Shown: positions 35,655 through 42,937, numbered from the stretch's first letter. The stretch: 64,000 bases of DNA from Tsukamurella pulmonis (GCF_900103175.1 NZ_FNLF01000002.1:1302001-1366000); one strand, 5' to 3'. The notes: generated from the letters alone by a model not told the origin. Numbers and translations: made by a program.

Positions 35655-36287
35655 TCAGGCGTCGCCGTGTTCGACCAGCCAGTCGAGCAGAGCCGACGTC
35701 TGCCGCCAGTGCTTGCGGATCTCCGCCACCAGCTTCGGCGAGTGGATGATCTCGCCGAATCCGTAGTCGCGCATCGCGGTGAGCGACTTGTGCCGCAGCA
35801 ACTCGATCCTGGGGTGATCGGCGTCCCAGCCGCGCGGCGAGGTCTTGAGCGTCTCGCCGCCGATCTCCCACCCCGTGCGGCGGAGCTTCGCGATGATCTG
35901 CTCGAGCGCCGGCCCGTAGAGATCGTTGTCGATCGCGTTCCGGAAGGCGGCGAGCCGCGTCGGGGTCGCGTCGTAGAACCCGGCCCCGACTCGTACGCCG
36001 GGCGCCCCGATCTGCACGTAGTACCCCGTCGCCGGGCCGACGCCCACGAACGCGCCCTGGTGGGTCTTGAACGGCGTCTTGTCCTTGGAGAACCGCACGT
36101 CCCGATAGGGGCGGAAGATCTTGGGAGTACCGAACTCGTCGGCCAGCTCGTCCATCAAAGCGGCCATCGGGGCGGCGACGGCGGTCTTGTAGACCTCCTT
36201 GTGCGCCTCCCAGAACACCTTCGAGTTGTCGGCCTCGAGGTCGTCGTAGAAGTCCAGCGCCGCCTCGGGGAATCCGGTGAAGCTCAT
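35655..36287 (-). CDS. DUF2461 (TIGR02453-type) protein
   Basis: 210 residues. Typical family start FTGFPEAALDFYDDLEADNS, then VFWEAHKEVYKTAVAAPMAA, IFRPYRDVRFSKDKTPFKTH and YYVQIGAPGVRVGAGFYDAT. The family is widespread and uncharacterised. It is divergent from the peroxiredoxin gene; the two start codons are only 23 bp apart and share a palindromic -10 element. Confidence 0.9.
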   Translation of the reverse strand: MSFTGFPEAALDFYDDLEADNSKVFWEAHKEVYKTAVAAPMAALMDELADEFGTPKIFRPYRDVRFSKDKTPFKTHQGAFVGVGPATGYYVQIGAPGVRVGAGFYDATPTRLAAFRNAIDNDLYGPALEQIIAKLRRTGWEIGGETLKTSPRGWDADHPRIELLRHKSLTAMRDYGFGEIIHSPKLVAEIRKHWRQTSALLDWLVEHGDA

Positions 36288-36293
36288 GCCGCC

Positions 36294-36303
36294 AGGCTAG
36301 CCT
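36294..36303. promoter_or_regulatory. Shared palindromic -10 element of a divergent leaderless promoter pair
   Basis: AGGCTAGCCT is a perfect palindrome. On the plus strand TAGCCT (36298-36303) is followed by 7 nt and ATG 36311; on the minus strand TAGCCT (36299-36294) is followed by 6 nt and ATG 36287. The two hexamers overlap by the central TA, so only one direction can be melted at a time. Confidence 0.6.
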
Positions 36304-36310
36304 TGTCGGC

Positions 36311-36769
36311 ATGAAACCCGGCGACAAGGCACCCGACTTCGAACTGCCCGATCAGGACGGCACGCCGCGGAAGCTGAGCGACCTGCTCGCCGCCGGCCCC
36401 GTCGCGCTGTTCTTCTACCCGGCGGCGTTCACGCCGGGCTGCACCAAGGAGGCGTGCCACTTCCGCGACCTCGCCGCCGAGTTCGCGGAGGCGGGCGTGC
36501 AGCGCGTCGGGATCAGCCGCGACGCCGTCGCCAAGCAGCAGGACTGGACCGCCAAGCACGGCCTCGACTACCCGCTGCTCGCCGACGTCGACGGCACCGT
36601 CGCGGCGGCCTACGGGGTGGGCCGCGGCGGCCTGCTCAAGCTCGCCGGCATGCCCACCAAGCGCACCACCTTCGCGATCCGCGCCGACGGCACCGTCGCC
36701 GATGTCATCGCCTCCGAGGTGAACATGCAGGTCCACGCCGACCGGGCCCTCGCCGCGCTGCGCGGATGA
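36311..36769 (+). CDS. bcp: PrxQ/Bcp-type thiol peroxidase
   Basis: 152 residues. It reduces hydrogen and organic peroxides using thioredoxin. The peroxidatic Cys44 and the resolving Cys49 are seen in FTPGCTKEAC, the spacing of atypical 2-Cys PrxQ proteins. Other family parts: DKAPDFELPDQDGTPRKLSD, VGISRDAVAKQQDWTAKHGL and YPLLADVDGTVAAAYGV. ATG 36311 is set by the leaderless promoter. Its stop codon overlaps the next small frame (ATGA). Confidence 0.93.
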   Translation: MKPGDKAPDFELPDQDGTPRKLSDLLAAGPVALFFYPAAFTPGCTKEACHFRDLAAEFAEAGVQRVGISRDAVAKQQDWTAKHGLDYPLLADVDGTVAAAYGVGRGGLLKLAGMPTKRTTFAIRADGTVADVIASEVNMQVHADRALAALRG

Positions 36770-36906
36770 CGGAGCCGCCGCCGCGCCGAGTGAAGCAGTG
36801 CATCTACGCCGTCGCGCCGGACCTCGGCTTGCCCTTGATCCCGCCGCGGCACCGGCCCAAGGGGTATCCGTGGGGCGAAAACGGCTCGACACGGCCGGAA
36901 GAATGA
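36766..36906 (+). CDS. 46-residue frame linking bcp and the acetyltransferase gene
   Basis: ATG 36766 overlaps the bcp stop codon (ATGA), and its own stop codon overlaps ATG 36903 of the next gene (ATGA). Such paired overlaps suggest real, coupled translation. The product (starts MTEPPPRRVKQCIYAVAPDL, contains LPLIPPRHRPKGYPWG) has no recognised domain. It could be a small protein or merely a coupling frame that carries ribosomes to the GNAT gene. Confidence 0.4.
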   Translation: MTEPPPRRVKQCIYAVAPDLGLPLIPPRHRPKGYPWGENGSTRPEE

Positions 36907-37346
36907 CGGGCATGATCACTCTCCGCGCAGGCACCGCCGACGACCATCAGACTCTCGTGCGGGTCTGGCGCAGCTCGGTCGACGCCACCCACGACTTCCT
37001 CGCCGACGACGACCGCGACGCCATCGAGGCGCGCCTGGCGAGCGACTACTTCCCGCAGGTCCGGCTCACCGTCGCCGAGTTCGACGGTGCCGTGGCCGGC
37101 TTCGCCGGCACGGCCGGCGAGGACCTGGCGATGCTCTTCGTGCACGCCGACAGCCGCGGCCGGGGCGTCGGGCGCGCGCTCCTCGATCACGCGGTCCGGG
37201 AACTCGGGGTGCGCACCGTCGACGTCAACGAACAGAACGAGCAGGCCGTCGGCTTCTACGCGCACAGCGGGTTCGCCGTGACGGCGCGCAGCGAGACCGA
37301 CGGCGAGGGCCGCCCGTACCCGCTGCTGCACCTGGCGCGCGCCTGA
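36903..37346 (+). CDS. GNAT family N-acetyltransferase
   Basis: 147 residues. The acetyl-CoA loop is seen as AMLFVHADSRGRGVGRALLD (R-G-x-G-V-G/A), and the C-terminal core as TVDVNEQNEQAVGFYAHSGF, which fits the YjaB/YjdJ-like branch. Acceptor unknown. ATG 36903 is chosen because it overlaps the preceding stop codon and follows GGAAG; ATG 36912 is an alternative. Probably the third gene of the bcp operon. Confidence 0.85.
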   Translation: MTGMITLRAGTADDHQTLVRVWRSSVDATHDFLADDDRDAIEARLASDYFPQVRLTVAEFDGAVAGFAGTAGEDLAMLFVHADSRGRGVGRALLDHAVRELGVRTVDVNEQNEQAVGFYAHSGFAVTARSETDGEGRPYPLLHLARA

Positions 37347-37370
37347 CCCGACACGGTCGGAGCGAGCGAC

Positions 37371-37814
37371 CTAGTCCGCGCAGCCGTCGCGCGACGTCCG
37401 CGCGACGATGGCGACCGCCCGCCGCAGCGTCTCCGCATCGCCGGGGGACAGGGGTGCGAGCAGCTGCGCCTCGGCCGTGCTCAGCGCCGCGCCCACTTCA
37501 CGGAGCGTCGCGAGCCCGGCGTCGGTCGGCACCACGCGGCGCGCGCGTCGGTCCGTCGGCGACGGCTCGCGGCGCACCAGCCCGGCGCCCACGAGGTCAT
37601 CCACCACGTACGGCATCACGGACTTGTCGATGAGCAGGTACTCGGCGAGAGCGAGTTGCGTGGGCAGGTCGTAGGTCGCGGCGGCGTACAGGGTCTGGTA
37701 GCCGCGCACGCCGCGGGGGATCCGGTCCAGGATCGGCGCGACCGCCTCCGCGTACGCCTTGTTCAGCACCCCCACGGACCAGCCGAAATCGCAGGTCTCC
37801 TCATGTTCCGCCAC
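37371..37814 (-). CDS. MarR family transcriptional regulator
   Basis: 147 residues. The winged helix is visible: TQLALAEYLLIDKSVMPYVV (recognition region), DDLVGAGLVRREPSPTDRRA and RRVVPTDAGLATL (wing). It is divergent from the DJ-1/PfpI gene and likely represses both genes through the palindrome at 37855-37868. GTG 37814 lies 6 nt after a TAGGCT box. Confidence 0.9.
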   Translation of the reverse strand: MAEHEETCDFGWSVGVLNKAYAEAVAPILDRIPRGVRGYQTLYAAATYDLPTQLALAEYLLIDKSVMPYVVDDLVGAGLVRREPSPTDRRARRVVPTDAGLATLREVGAALSTAEAQLLAPLSPGDAETLRRAVAIVARTSRDGCAD

Positions 37815-37820
37815 CGCCGC

Positions 37821-37826
37821 AGCCTA
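37821..37826 (-). promoter_or_regulatory. -10 box TAGGCT, probable leaderless promoter of the MarR gene
   Basis: Minus-strand TAGGCT, 6 nt, then GTG 37814. Confidence 0.45.
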
Positions 37827-37843
37827 ACAGGTCACACATATCA

Positions 37844-37872
37844 GTTGCGAGACATATCAATTGTGATACGGT
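37844..37872 (+). promoter_or_regulatory. Promoter of the DJ-1/PfpI gene with MarR-type operator
   Basis: -35 TTGCGA (37844-37849), 17-nt spacer, -10 TACGGT (37867-37872). The near-palindrome TATCAATTGTGATA (37855-37868) covers the spacer and touches the -10 box. A related half ATATCAGTTG lies just upstream. The adjacent MarR protein is the obvious candidate binder. Confidence 0.55.
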
Positions 37873-37909
37873 TCAGTTGCTCGGCAAATCAAATCCTGAG
37901 GAGGATCCC

Positions 37910-38602
37910 ATGAGCCGCATCCTGGTCGTCACCACCAGCGTCCCCTCGTACGCGGTCAGCGGCCGTCGCACCGGCCTCTGGCTGGGCGAACTGACCCACT
38001 TCGTGGACGCCGTCGAGGCCGCGGGGCACGCCACCACCATCGCCAGCATCGACGGCGGCTTCGTCCCGCTCGATCCCGAGTCGCTGAGCCACGAGGTGCT
38101 CGCGCAGGGCGGCACCCGCGCCCGCTACGACGATCCCGTCTTCATGGACCGCCTGCGGAACACCCCGTCGCTGCGCGACGTCGACGCCGCCGAGTTCGAC
38201 GCGATCTACCTCACCGGCGGTCACGGCGTGATGTTCGACTTCCCGGCCGACGAGCGCCTCGCGACGCTGCTGCGCGAGTTCGACGATGCGGGCAAGGTCG
38301 TCTCCGCCGTCTGTCACGGCACCGCCGGGCTGCTCGGCGCCACGAAGTCCGACGGTGCACCGCTCATCTCCGGTCGGAACATCGCGGGCTTCTCCTGGAA
38401 CGAGGAGGTGCTCGCCGGCCTCGACGCGATCGTCCCGTTCAGCCTCGAGGAGCGGATCGCCGAGCGCGGCGCGACCTACGTCCAGGCCGACGAGGCCTGG
38501 GCCCCGTTCGCCGTCACCGACGGCACCGTCGTGACCGGGCAGAACCCGGCCAGCGCGCACCCCGTCGCGGAGGGCGTGCTCGCCCTGCTCGCGGGTCGCT
38601 AG
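37910..38602 (+). CDS. DJ-1/PfpI family protein (Hsp31-like)
   Basis: 230 residues. The nucleophile elbow is VVSAVCHGTAGLL with Cys followed by His, and the glutamate-bearing strand is RTGLWLGELTHFVDAV. YLTGGHGVMFDFPADERLAT and SWNEEVLAGLDAIVPFSLEE match the Hsp31/YDR533C-like glyoxalase III or chaperone branch. It probably detoxifies reactive carbonyls; the exact activity is not shown by sequence. ATG 37910 follows GGAGG. Expression is likely released by an inducer of the MarR protein. Confidence 0.88.
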   Translation: MSRILVVTTSVPSYAVSGRRTGLWLGELTHFVDAVEAAGHATTIASIDGGFVPLDPESLSHEVLAQGGTRARYDDPVFMDRLRNTPSLRDVDAAEFDAIYLTGGHGVMFDFPADERLATLLREFDDAGKVVSAVCHGTAGLLGATKSDGAPLISGRNIAGFSWNEEVLAGLDAIVPFSLEERIAERGATYVQADEAWAPFAVTDGTVVTGQNPASAHPVAEGVLALLAGR

Positions 38603-38620
38603 AAACTTCCTCGGGCGAGC

Positions 38621-38647
38621 TGTCGATTCCTCCTCGCCTCGATCGTC
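38621..38647 (+). promoter_or_regulatory. Candidate ECF42-type promoter (TGTCGA / CGTC)
   Basis: TGTCGA (38621-38626), 17-nt spacer, CGTC (38644-38647), upstream of the DGPF-protein/sigma pair. This matches the bipartite motif reported for ECF42 sigma factors, which drive their own DGPF genes. It implies autoregulation by the sigma factor encoded at 39081. Confidence 0.55.
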
Positions 38648-38648
38648 A

Positions 38649-38678
38649 TCACTGTGCCCCGCCCCTGGGGCACAGTGA
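38649..38678 (+). repeat. Perfect 12-bp stem at the presumed transcription start
   Basis: TCACTGTGCCCC (38649-38660) and GGGGCACAGTGA (38667-38678) pair perfectly around a 6-nt loop. It starts 1 nt after the candidate -10 element and ends 16 nt before ATG 38695, so it is probably an operator or leader hairpin rather than a terminator of the upstream gene. Confidence 0.6.
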
Positions 38679-38694
38679 TACGAGGAGGAACGAC

Positions 38695-39081
38695 ATGCAT
38701 TACGCACTGCTGCTCAACAACGCCGAGCCCGGCGAGGGCGACGTCCCGAGGGAGGCCATGCTGCAGATGCAGCGGGCGATGGCGGACTACACCGCCGCCC
38801 TGCAGGCCGCGGGCGTGCTGATCGGGGCGGAGATCCTGGAACCGCAGGCGCAGACGGTCACCGTCACCCGGCGCGACGGCGACCTCGCCATCCAGGACGG
38901 GCCGTTCGCCGACACCCGTGAGGCGCTCGCCGGGGTGTTCATCCTGGACGTGCCGGACCGCGACGCCGCGATCGCCTGGGCGCAGAAGCACCCGGCGACC
39001 CAGTACGCGGTGATCGAGGTGCGCAAGGTGGCCGCCGCGTGCGACGAGGGCGTCTGGGACACCGCCGCCTGCACGGACTGA
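38695..39081 (+). CDS. DGPF (YCII-related) protein, partner of the ECF42 sigma factor
   Basis: 128 residues. The family name motif is seen as IQDGPFADTREALAGVFILD, with the ferredoxin-like YCII fold (MHYALLLNNAEPGEGDVPRE; AIAWAQKHPATQYAVIEVRK). Such proteins are the usual targets and neighbours of ECF42 sigma factors; their biochemical role is unknown. ATG 38695 follows GAGGAGGA. Its stop codon overlaps the sigma factor start (TGATG). Confidence 0.92.
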   Translation: MHYALLLNNAEPGEGDVPREAMLQMQRAMADYTAALQAAGVLIGAEILEPQAQTVTVTRRDGDLAIQDGPFADTREALAGVFILDVPDRDAAIAWAQKHPATQYAVIEVRKVAAACDEGVWDTAACTD

Positions 39082-40265
39082 TGCCCGCCGATGCCGAGGT
39101 GCGGGCGGAGACCGCCGCCCGCACCTCGTACGGCCGCTTGCTCGCGCTGCTCGCCGCCCGCACGCACGATCTCGCCTCCGCCGAGGACGCCCTCGCCGAC
39201 GCCTTCGAGCGGGCCCTGGCGCGGTGGCCGGTCGACGGGGTGCCCGACGACCCGGACGCCTGGCTGCTCACCGTCGCGCGCAACCGCCAACGGGACCGGT
39301 GGAGATCCGCCGCCGAGCGCACCTCGGTCCCGTTCGACGAGACCGAGCACGACATCCCCGAGACCGGCGCCGCACCGGATCGCAGACTGGAACTGCTCCT
39401 GGTCTGCGCGCATCCCGATCTCGCCGGGGCGGGCGTGCCCCTCATGCTCAACACCGTCCTCGGCTTCACCGCAGCCGAGATCGGAGCGGCCCTCCTGATC
39501 CCGACGGCCACCATGGCGGCGCGCCTGACCCGTGCCAAGAAGCGGATCGCACGGGAGCGGATCCCGTTCGCGGTCCCGGACTTCGAAGCGCTCCCCGATC
39601 GGCTCGGGCCGGTGCTGGAAGCCGTCTACGGGTCGTACACGATCGAATGGCCCACTCCGCCGCGCGAGCGGCACGCGCTCCTGTTGGGGCTGGCCCGCAC
39701 CGTCACCGAGGCCGCCCCGACGGTGCCGGAGGCGCACGGTCTCGCCGCCCTGTTGTACCTCTCGAGTGCCCGGTTGCCCGCCCGCGTCGACGAGGACGGG
39801 CGCTACGTTCCACTGGCCCAGCAGGATCCGCGCCGCTGGGATCGCGACCTCATCGCGGCAGGACACCGCCACCTGCGTGCGGCCCACGCCCTGCGCGCCG
39901 TGGGACGGTTCCAGCTGGAGGCCGCGATCGGCGCCGTGCACTGCGCCCGGCGCCCCGGTGAGGCGCCGGACTGGGCGCACCTGCGCCGCCTGTACGACGC
40001 GCTCGTCGCGCTCGCCCCCACGCGGGGCGCGGCCGTCGCACGCGCCGCGGTCATCGCCGAGATCGACGGTGCGCGAGCGGGGTTGGATGCGCTCGATGCC
40101 GTCGGAGACGTGGGCCGACTGCAATCGGGCTGGGCGCTGCGCGCGTCCCTGCTGGACCGACTCGGCGACCCCGCCGCCGACGCCGCGTACGCGAAGGCGA
40201 TCTCGCTCACCACCGATCCGGCGGAGCGCGAGTACCTGGGACGCGCCCGCCGAAGCGGGCGATAG
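39081..40265 (+). CDS. ECF42-type sigma factor with C-terminal helical extension
   Basis: 394 residues, about twice a classical ECF factor. Region 2: AARTHDLASAEDALADAFER, ALARWPVDGVPDDPDAWLLT and VARNRQRDRWRS. Region 4: GFTAAEIGAALLIPTATMAA, RLTRAKKRI. After residue ~180 a long extension (DUF6596 and TPR-like helices) continues to the end; in this group the extension is needed for activity. No anti-sigma factor is adjacent, as expected. Co-translated with the DGPF gene. Confidence 0.9.
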   Translation: MPADAEVRAETAARTSYGRLLALLAARTHDLASAEDALADAFERALARWPVDGVPDDPDAWLLTVARNRQRDRWRSAAERTSVPFDETEHDIPETGAAPDRRLELLLVCAHPDLAGAGVPLMLNTVLGFTAAEIGAALLIPTATMAARLTRAKKRIARERIPFAVPDFEALPDRLGPVLEAVYGSYTIEWPTPPRERHALLLGLARTVTEAAPTVPEAHGLAALLYLSSARLPARVDEDGRYVPLAQQDPRRWDRDLIAAGHRHLRAAHALRAVGRFQLEAAIGAVHCARRPGEAPDWAHLRRLYDALVALAPTRGAAVARAAVIAEIDGARAGLDALDAVGDVGRLQSGWALRASLLDRLGDPAADAAYAKAISLTTDPAEREYLGRARRSGR

Positions 40266-40288
40266 CGGACGGCACCGCGCGCGATCGC

Positions 40289-40294
40289 TAGGGT
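40289..40294 (+). promoter_or_regulatory. -10 box TAGGGT, probable leaderless promoter
   Basis: TAGGGT, 7 nt, then ATG 40302 of the DUF1707 gene. Confidence 0.5.
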
Positions 40295-40301
40295 CGGGGC
40301 C

Positions 40302-40865
40302 ATGGAGGACAGCGATGGAATCCGGGTGGGCGATCCCGAGCGACACCGGGCCGTCGAGCTTCTCGGCGAGGCGATGGCGACCGGCTACCTCACCGTGGAG
40401 GAGTTCGACGAGCGCACGCGGGCCGCCTACGCGGCCACGGACCGGGGCGCCCTGCGCGCGCTGGTGCAGGACCTGCCGATCCGGGACCGCCTGTTCCCGG
40501 CCGTCGTCGCCGAGCCCGCGGACCGACCCGTCGAGGTGCTGGACCTGGAGTGGAAGACGGTGCACCGCAAGGGCGTCTGGACCGTCCCGGCGCGCCTGCG
40601 GATCGAGGGGACCATGGGCACCGCGAAGCTCGACTTCCGCAGCGCCGAATTCCCGTACGGCGGTGTCGAGATCGACGTGCAGGTCTCGTGGAGCGCGCTC
40701 AAGCTGCGCCTCGGCCCGACCACGCGTGTCGACGCGACCGGCATGGCCTACTCGGGATGGAGCTCGTGCACGGACAAGGCCGGCCCGGCCGAGGGAGCGG
40801 CGGGACCGCTCGTGGTGCTCCGCGGCTCGGCGTCGGCGGGAAGCGGCGTGACACTTCGCCGGTGA
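40302..40865 (+). CDS. DUF1707 (SHOCT-like) protein
   Basis: 187 residues. The N-terminal ~55 residues are a DUF1707 domain: IRVGDPERHRAVELLGEAMA, GYLTVEEFDERTRAAYAATD. The rest is a beta-rich domain with repeated strands (GTMGTAKLDFRSAEFPYGGV), similar to the cell-wall-active antibiotics response / LiaF-like fold. No membrane helix. The role is unknown. Confidence 0.85.
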   Translation: MEDSDGIRVGDPERHRAVELLGEAMATGYLTVEEFDERTRAAYAATDRGALRALVQDLPIRDRLFPAVVAEPADRPVEVLDLEWKTVHRKGVWTVPARLRIEGTMGTAKLDFRSAEFPYGGVEIDVQVSWSALKLRLGPTTRVDATGMAYSGWSSCTDKAGPAEGAAGPLVVLRGSASAGSGVTLRR

Positions 40866-40908
40866 GGGGCGGCCGATCGCGCTACGGTGACCGGGACGAA
40901 GGAGTCCC

Positions 40909-41532
40909 ATGGCCGATGTCTGGCAGTTGGTCCACGCGGAGCGCCGCGCGCTGATCGCCTTCCTCGAGACGGTGGATGACGCTCGGTGGGACACGCCCTC
41001 GCTGTGCCCGGGATGGCGCGTGCGCGATGTGGTCGCGCACCAGATCTCCACCGCCGAGACCACCCGCCTCGGCTTCCTCAAGGGAATGATCCTCGCCCGC
41101 TTCGACTTCGACCGGGACAACCGCAACGGCGTCGATCGCGAGGTGGGGCCGGCGGCGCAGATGCTCGACCGGTTCCGGGAGGTCGCCGATCGCACTTCGG
41201 GCCCGCCCGCCCCGCTGGACACCCGCCTCGTCGAGGTGGTGGTGCACGGCGAGGACATCCGGCGACCACTGGGCGCCGTCGGCGAGTATCCGGTGGAGGC
41301 GGTCGAACGAGCGCTGCGCCTGCAGGCGCGCACCGGGACGGGGATGGGCGGAGCGAAGGAGCACGTCGCCGGACTGCGCGTGCGTGCCACCGATGCCGAC
41401 GTCGCGTTCGGTGACGGCCCCGAGGTCAGCGGCCCGCTGCTCGCGCTGCTGCTTGCGGTGAGCGGCCGCACCGTCGCCCTGTCCGAACTGGACGGCGAGG
41501 GCCTGCCCGTTCTCGTCGAACGCCTCTCCTGA
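40909..41532 (+). CDS. Mycothiol-dependent maleylpyruvate isomerase family protein
   Basis: 207 residues of the TIGR03083/DinB-like group. Motifs: WDTPSLCPGWRVRDVVAHQI (a metal-binding His in VAHQI), and the HGEDIRRPLGAVGEYP stretch with the second His and Asp. Members use mycothiol as cofactor, consistent with this order of bacteria. Substrate unknown. AAGGAG is upstream of ATG 40909. Confidence 0.85.
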   Translation: MADVWQLVHAERRALIAFLETVDDARWDTPSLCPGWRVRDVVAHQISTAETTRLGFLKGMILARFDFDRDNRNGVDREVGPAAQMLDRFREVADRTSGPPAPLDTRLVEVVVHGEDIRRPLGAVGEYPVEAVERALRLQARTGTGMGGAKEHVAGLRVRATDADVAFGDGPEVSGPLLALLLAVSGRTVALSELDGEGLPVLVERLS

Positions 41533-41535
41533 CGG

Positions 41536-42165
41536 TCAGGCGGCGACGCCGTCGATCGCCCGTGCGGCGACCGTCGCGGCGGCGTCCTCCGCTGCGGCCT
41601 CGCGGGCGTGATGCCGCTCGGGATCGTCCGATTCACCGTCGACCAGGAGGACGAGGTCGGAGTCCTGCGCGCCCATGTAGCCCGCGAGCCCGTCGACCAG
41701 CTGCGCGCGCATCCCGTCGAGGTAGCCGTGCTTGCGGTAGGTCGACGCGCCGACCGCGCCGATCGGGAAGAAGTACAGGCGCTTCGGCGCCGCGAGCGGG
41801 GCGCCGGACCCCGTGTCGTCGTACGCCCAGTCGCGCGTGAAGACGCGATCGACCCAGCCCTTGAGCGGGCCGGGCAAGCCCCACCAGTACACCGGGAAGA
41901 CGACCGCGATCGCGTCGAACTCCTCGAGGCGGCGCTGCTCCGCGCGGACGTCCACGGGGACGTCGGTGCGGTCGCGGTACGCCGCGTGATCCGCGGAACC
42001 GAAGGTCGGGTCGAAGCCGGCGGCGAGGAGGTCGTGCCGCTCGACCTCGGCGTACCCGCCGCGGCGCAGCCCGCGGGCGACCGCGGCGGCGGTGCGGGCG
42101 GTGGCGGAATCGGTGTCGGGGTGGGCGGTCACCACGACCGCGCGGGGAAGCTGCTGATTCGTCAT
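41536..42165 (-). CDS. NAD(P)H-dependent flavodoxin-fold oxidoreductase (Kef/NQO family)
   Basis: 209 residues of the Flavodoxin_2 family: AVVVTAHPDTDSATARTAAA, the flavin loop VVFPVYWWGLPGPLKGWVDR and VFTRDWAYDDTG. Such enzymes reduce quinones or electrophiles with FMN or FAD. The start ATG 42165 is only 9 nt from the divergent MerR frame. A MerR-type promoter (42173-42203) would put the transcription start right at this ATG. Confidence 0.9.
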   Translation of the reverse strand: MTNQQLPRAVVVTAHPDTDSATARTAAAVARGLRRGGYAEVERHDLLAAGFDPTFGSADHAAYRDRTDVPVDVRAEQRRLEEFDAIAVVFPVYWWGLPGPLKGWVDRVFTRDWAYDDTGSGAPLAAPKRLYFFPIGAVGASTYRKHGYLDGMRAQLVDGLAGYMGAQDSDLVLLVDGESDDPERHHAREAAAEDAAATVAARAIDGVAA

Positions 42166-42172
42166 ACTGAGA

Positions 42173-42203
42173 GCATGAACTCTGACACCAGTGTCATGGT
42201 CAA
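42173..42203 (-). promoter_or_regulatory. MerR-type promoter with 19-nt spacer and palindromic operator
   Basis: On the minus strand: -35 TTGACC (42203-42198), a 19-nt spacer holding the palindrome TGACAC-TG-GTGTCA (42196-42183), then a -10 position TCATGC (42178-42173). The over-long spacer with a central palindrome is the hallmark of promoters untwisted by MerR proteins. The -10 match to consensus is weak. It would drive the oxidoreductase gene. Confidence 0.55.
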
Positions 42204-42582
42204 GCCCGGGCTGCGAATGCGGGACCTGTGCGCCCGCACCGGCGCCACGCCGCGCATGATCCGGCACTACGAGAAGACGGGGATCCTGGCCCCGGGCCGC
42301 GAGTCCAACGGCTACCGGGTGTTCACGGAGGAGGACGTGCGCACCGTCGACGACGCGCGGTGCCTGATCGAGGCCGGGCTGTCGGCCGCGGAGACGGCGG
42401 AGCTGGTGGGCGTCGTGTGCGGCGAGGGCGATGCCCCGCCCGGGGAGCTCGACGCGGCGCTGGTCCGCATCGGCGAGCGTCGCGCCGTGCTCGACGAGCG
42501 GATCGCGCAGCTCGTCGCCGCGAAGCGCAAGCTCGACGAGCTCCGCGACTACGTGCACGGCATCCGCGGAGTCACCAGATGA
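42175..42582 (+). CDS. MerR family transcriptional regulator
   Basis: 135 residues from ATG 42175. The DNA-binding domain is clear: MRDLCARTGATPRMIRHYEK, TGILAPGRESNGYRVFTEED; a C-terminal coiled coil (RRAVLDERIAQLVAAKRKLD) gives the dimer. It lacks the cysteine clusters of metal sensors, so it may sense small organic molecules. The palindromic operator lies inside the first codons of this frame, so the true start may be ATG 42196 or ATG 42217 just before the helix-turn-helix. It overlaps the downstream membrane gene by 11 nt, convergently. Confidence 0.88.
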   Translation: MNSDTSVMVKPGLRMRDLCARTGATPRMIRHYEKTGILAPGRESNGYRVFTEEDVRTVDDARCLIEAGLSAAETAELVGVVCGEGDAPPGELDAALVRIGERRAVLDERIAQLVAAKRKLDELRDYVHGIRGVTR

Positions 42583-42925
42583 CGGCGAGCCCCGCGGCGG
42601 TCAGCGACAGCACGCCCGCGGCGTAGAACATCCCGCGCGGGACGGGCTCGCCGGTGCGCTTCTGCCGCGCACTGCCCATGCCGAGCAGGCCGCCGAGGAT
42701 GAGCAGGATCACCAGCTTGATCCCGATCTTGGGGTAGTTCAGCTCGATGCCGGCGGGCCAGGGCGCGGCCAGTGCGAGTCCGGTCACCAGGGAGACCAGC
42801 AGCCCGTAGTCCATCACCCGGTCGAAACGGAAGCGGCCCGACGCCGCGGACGCGACCCAACCACCGAAGGTGATCGCGAAGCCGACGATGTGGATCAGAA
42901 CTATGACGTTGCGTAGTACTTCCAT
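42572..42925 (-). CDS. Small four-helix membrane protein
   Basis: 117 residues with four hydrophobic helices: VIVLIHIVGFAITFGGWVAS, MDYGLLVSLVTGLALAAPWP, IGIKLVILLILGGLLGMGSA and GMFYAAGVLSLTAAGLAVIW. A conserved-looking His sits in helix 1 and a Lys in helix 3. The arrangement recalls small heme- or quinone-linked membrane proteins, but I cannot assign it. ATG 42925 lies 6 nt after a TACGCT box. Confidence 0.75.
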   Translation of the reverse strand: MEVLRNVIVLIHIVGFAITFGGWVASAASGRFRFDRVMDYGLLVSLVTGLALAAPWPAGIELNYPKIGIKLVILLILGGLLGMGSARQKRTGEPVPRGMFYAAGVLSLTAAGLAVIW

Positions 42926-42931
42926 GGCGCC

Positions 42932-42937
42932 AGCGTA
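42932..42937 (-). promoter_or_regulatory. -10 box TACGCT, probable leaderless promoter
   Basis: Minus-strand TACGCT, 6 nt, then ATG 42925. Confidence 0.45.

Noticed and set aside
38787-41636. 949-codon minus-strand frame
   Set aside because: It is antisense to the DGPF, sigma factor, DUF1707 and isomerase-like genes and has shadow-type composition.
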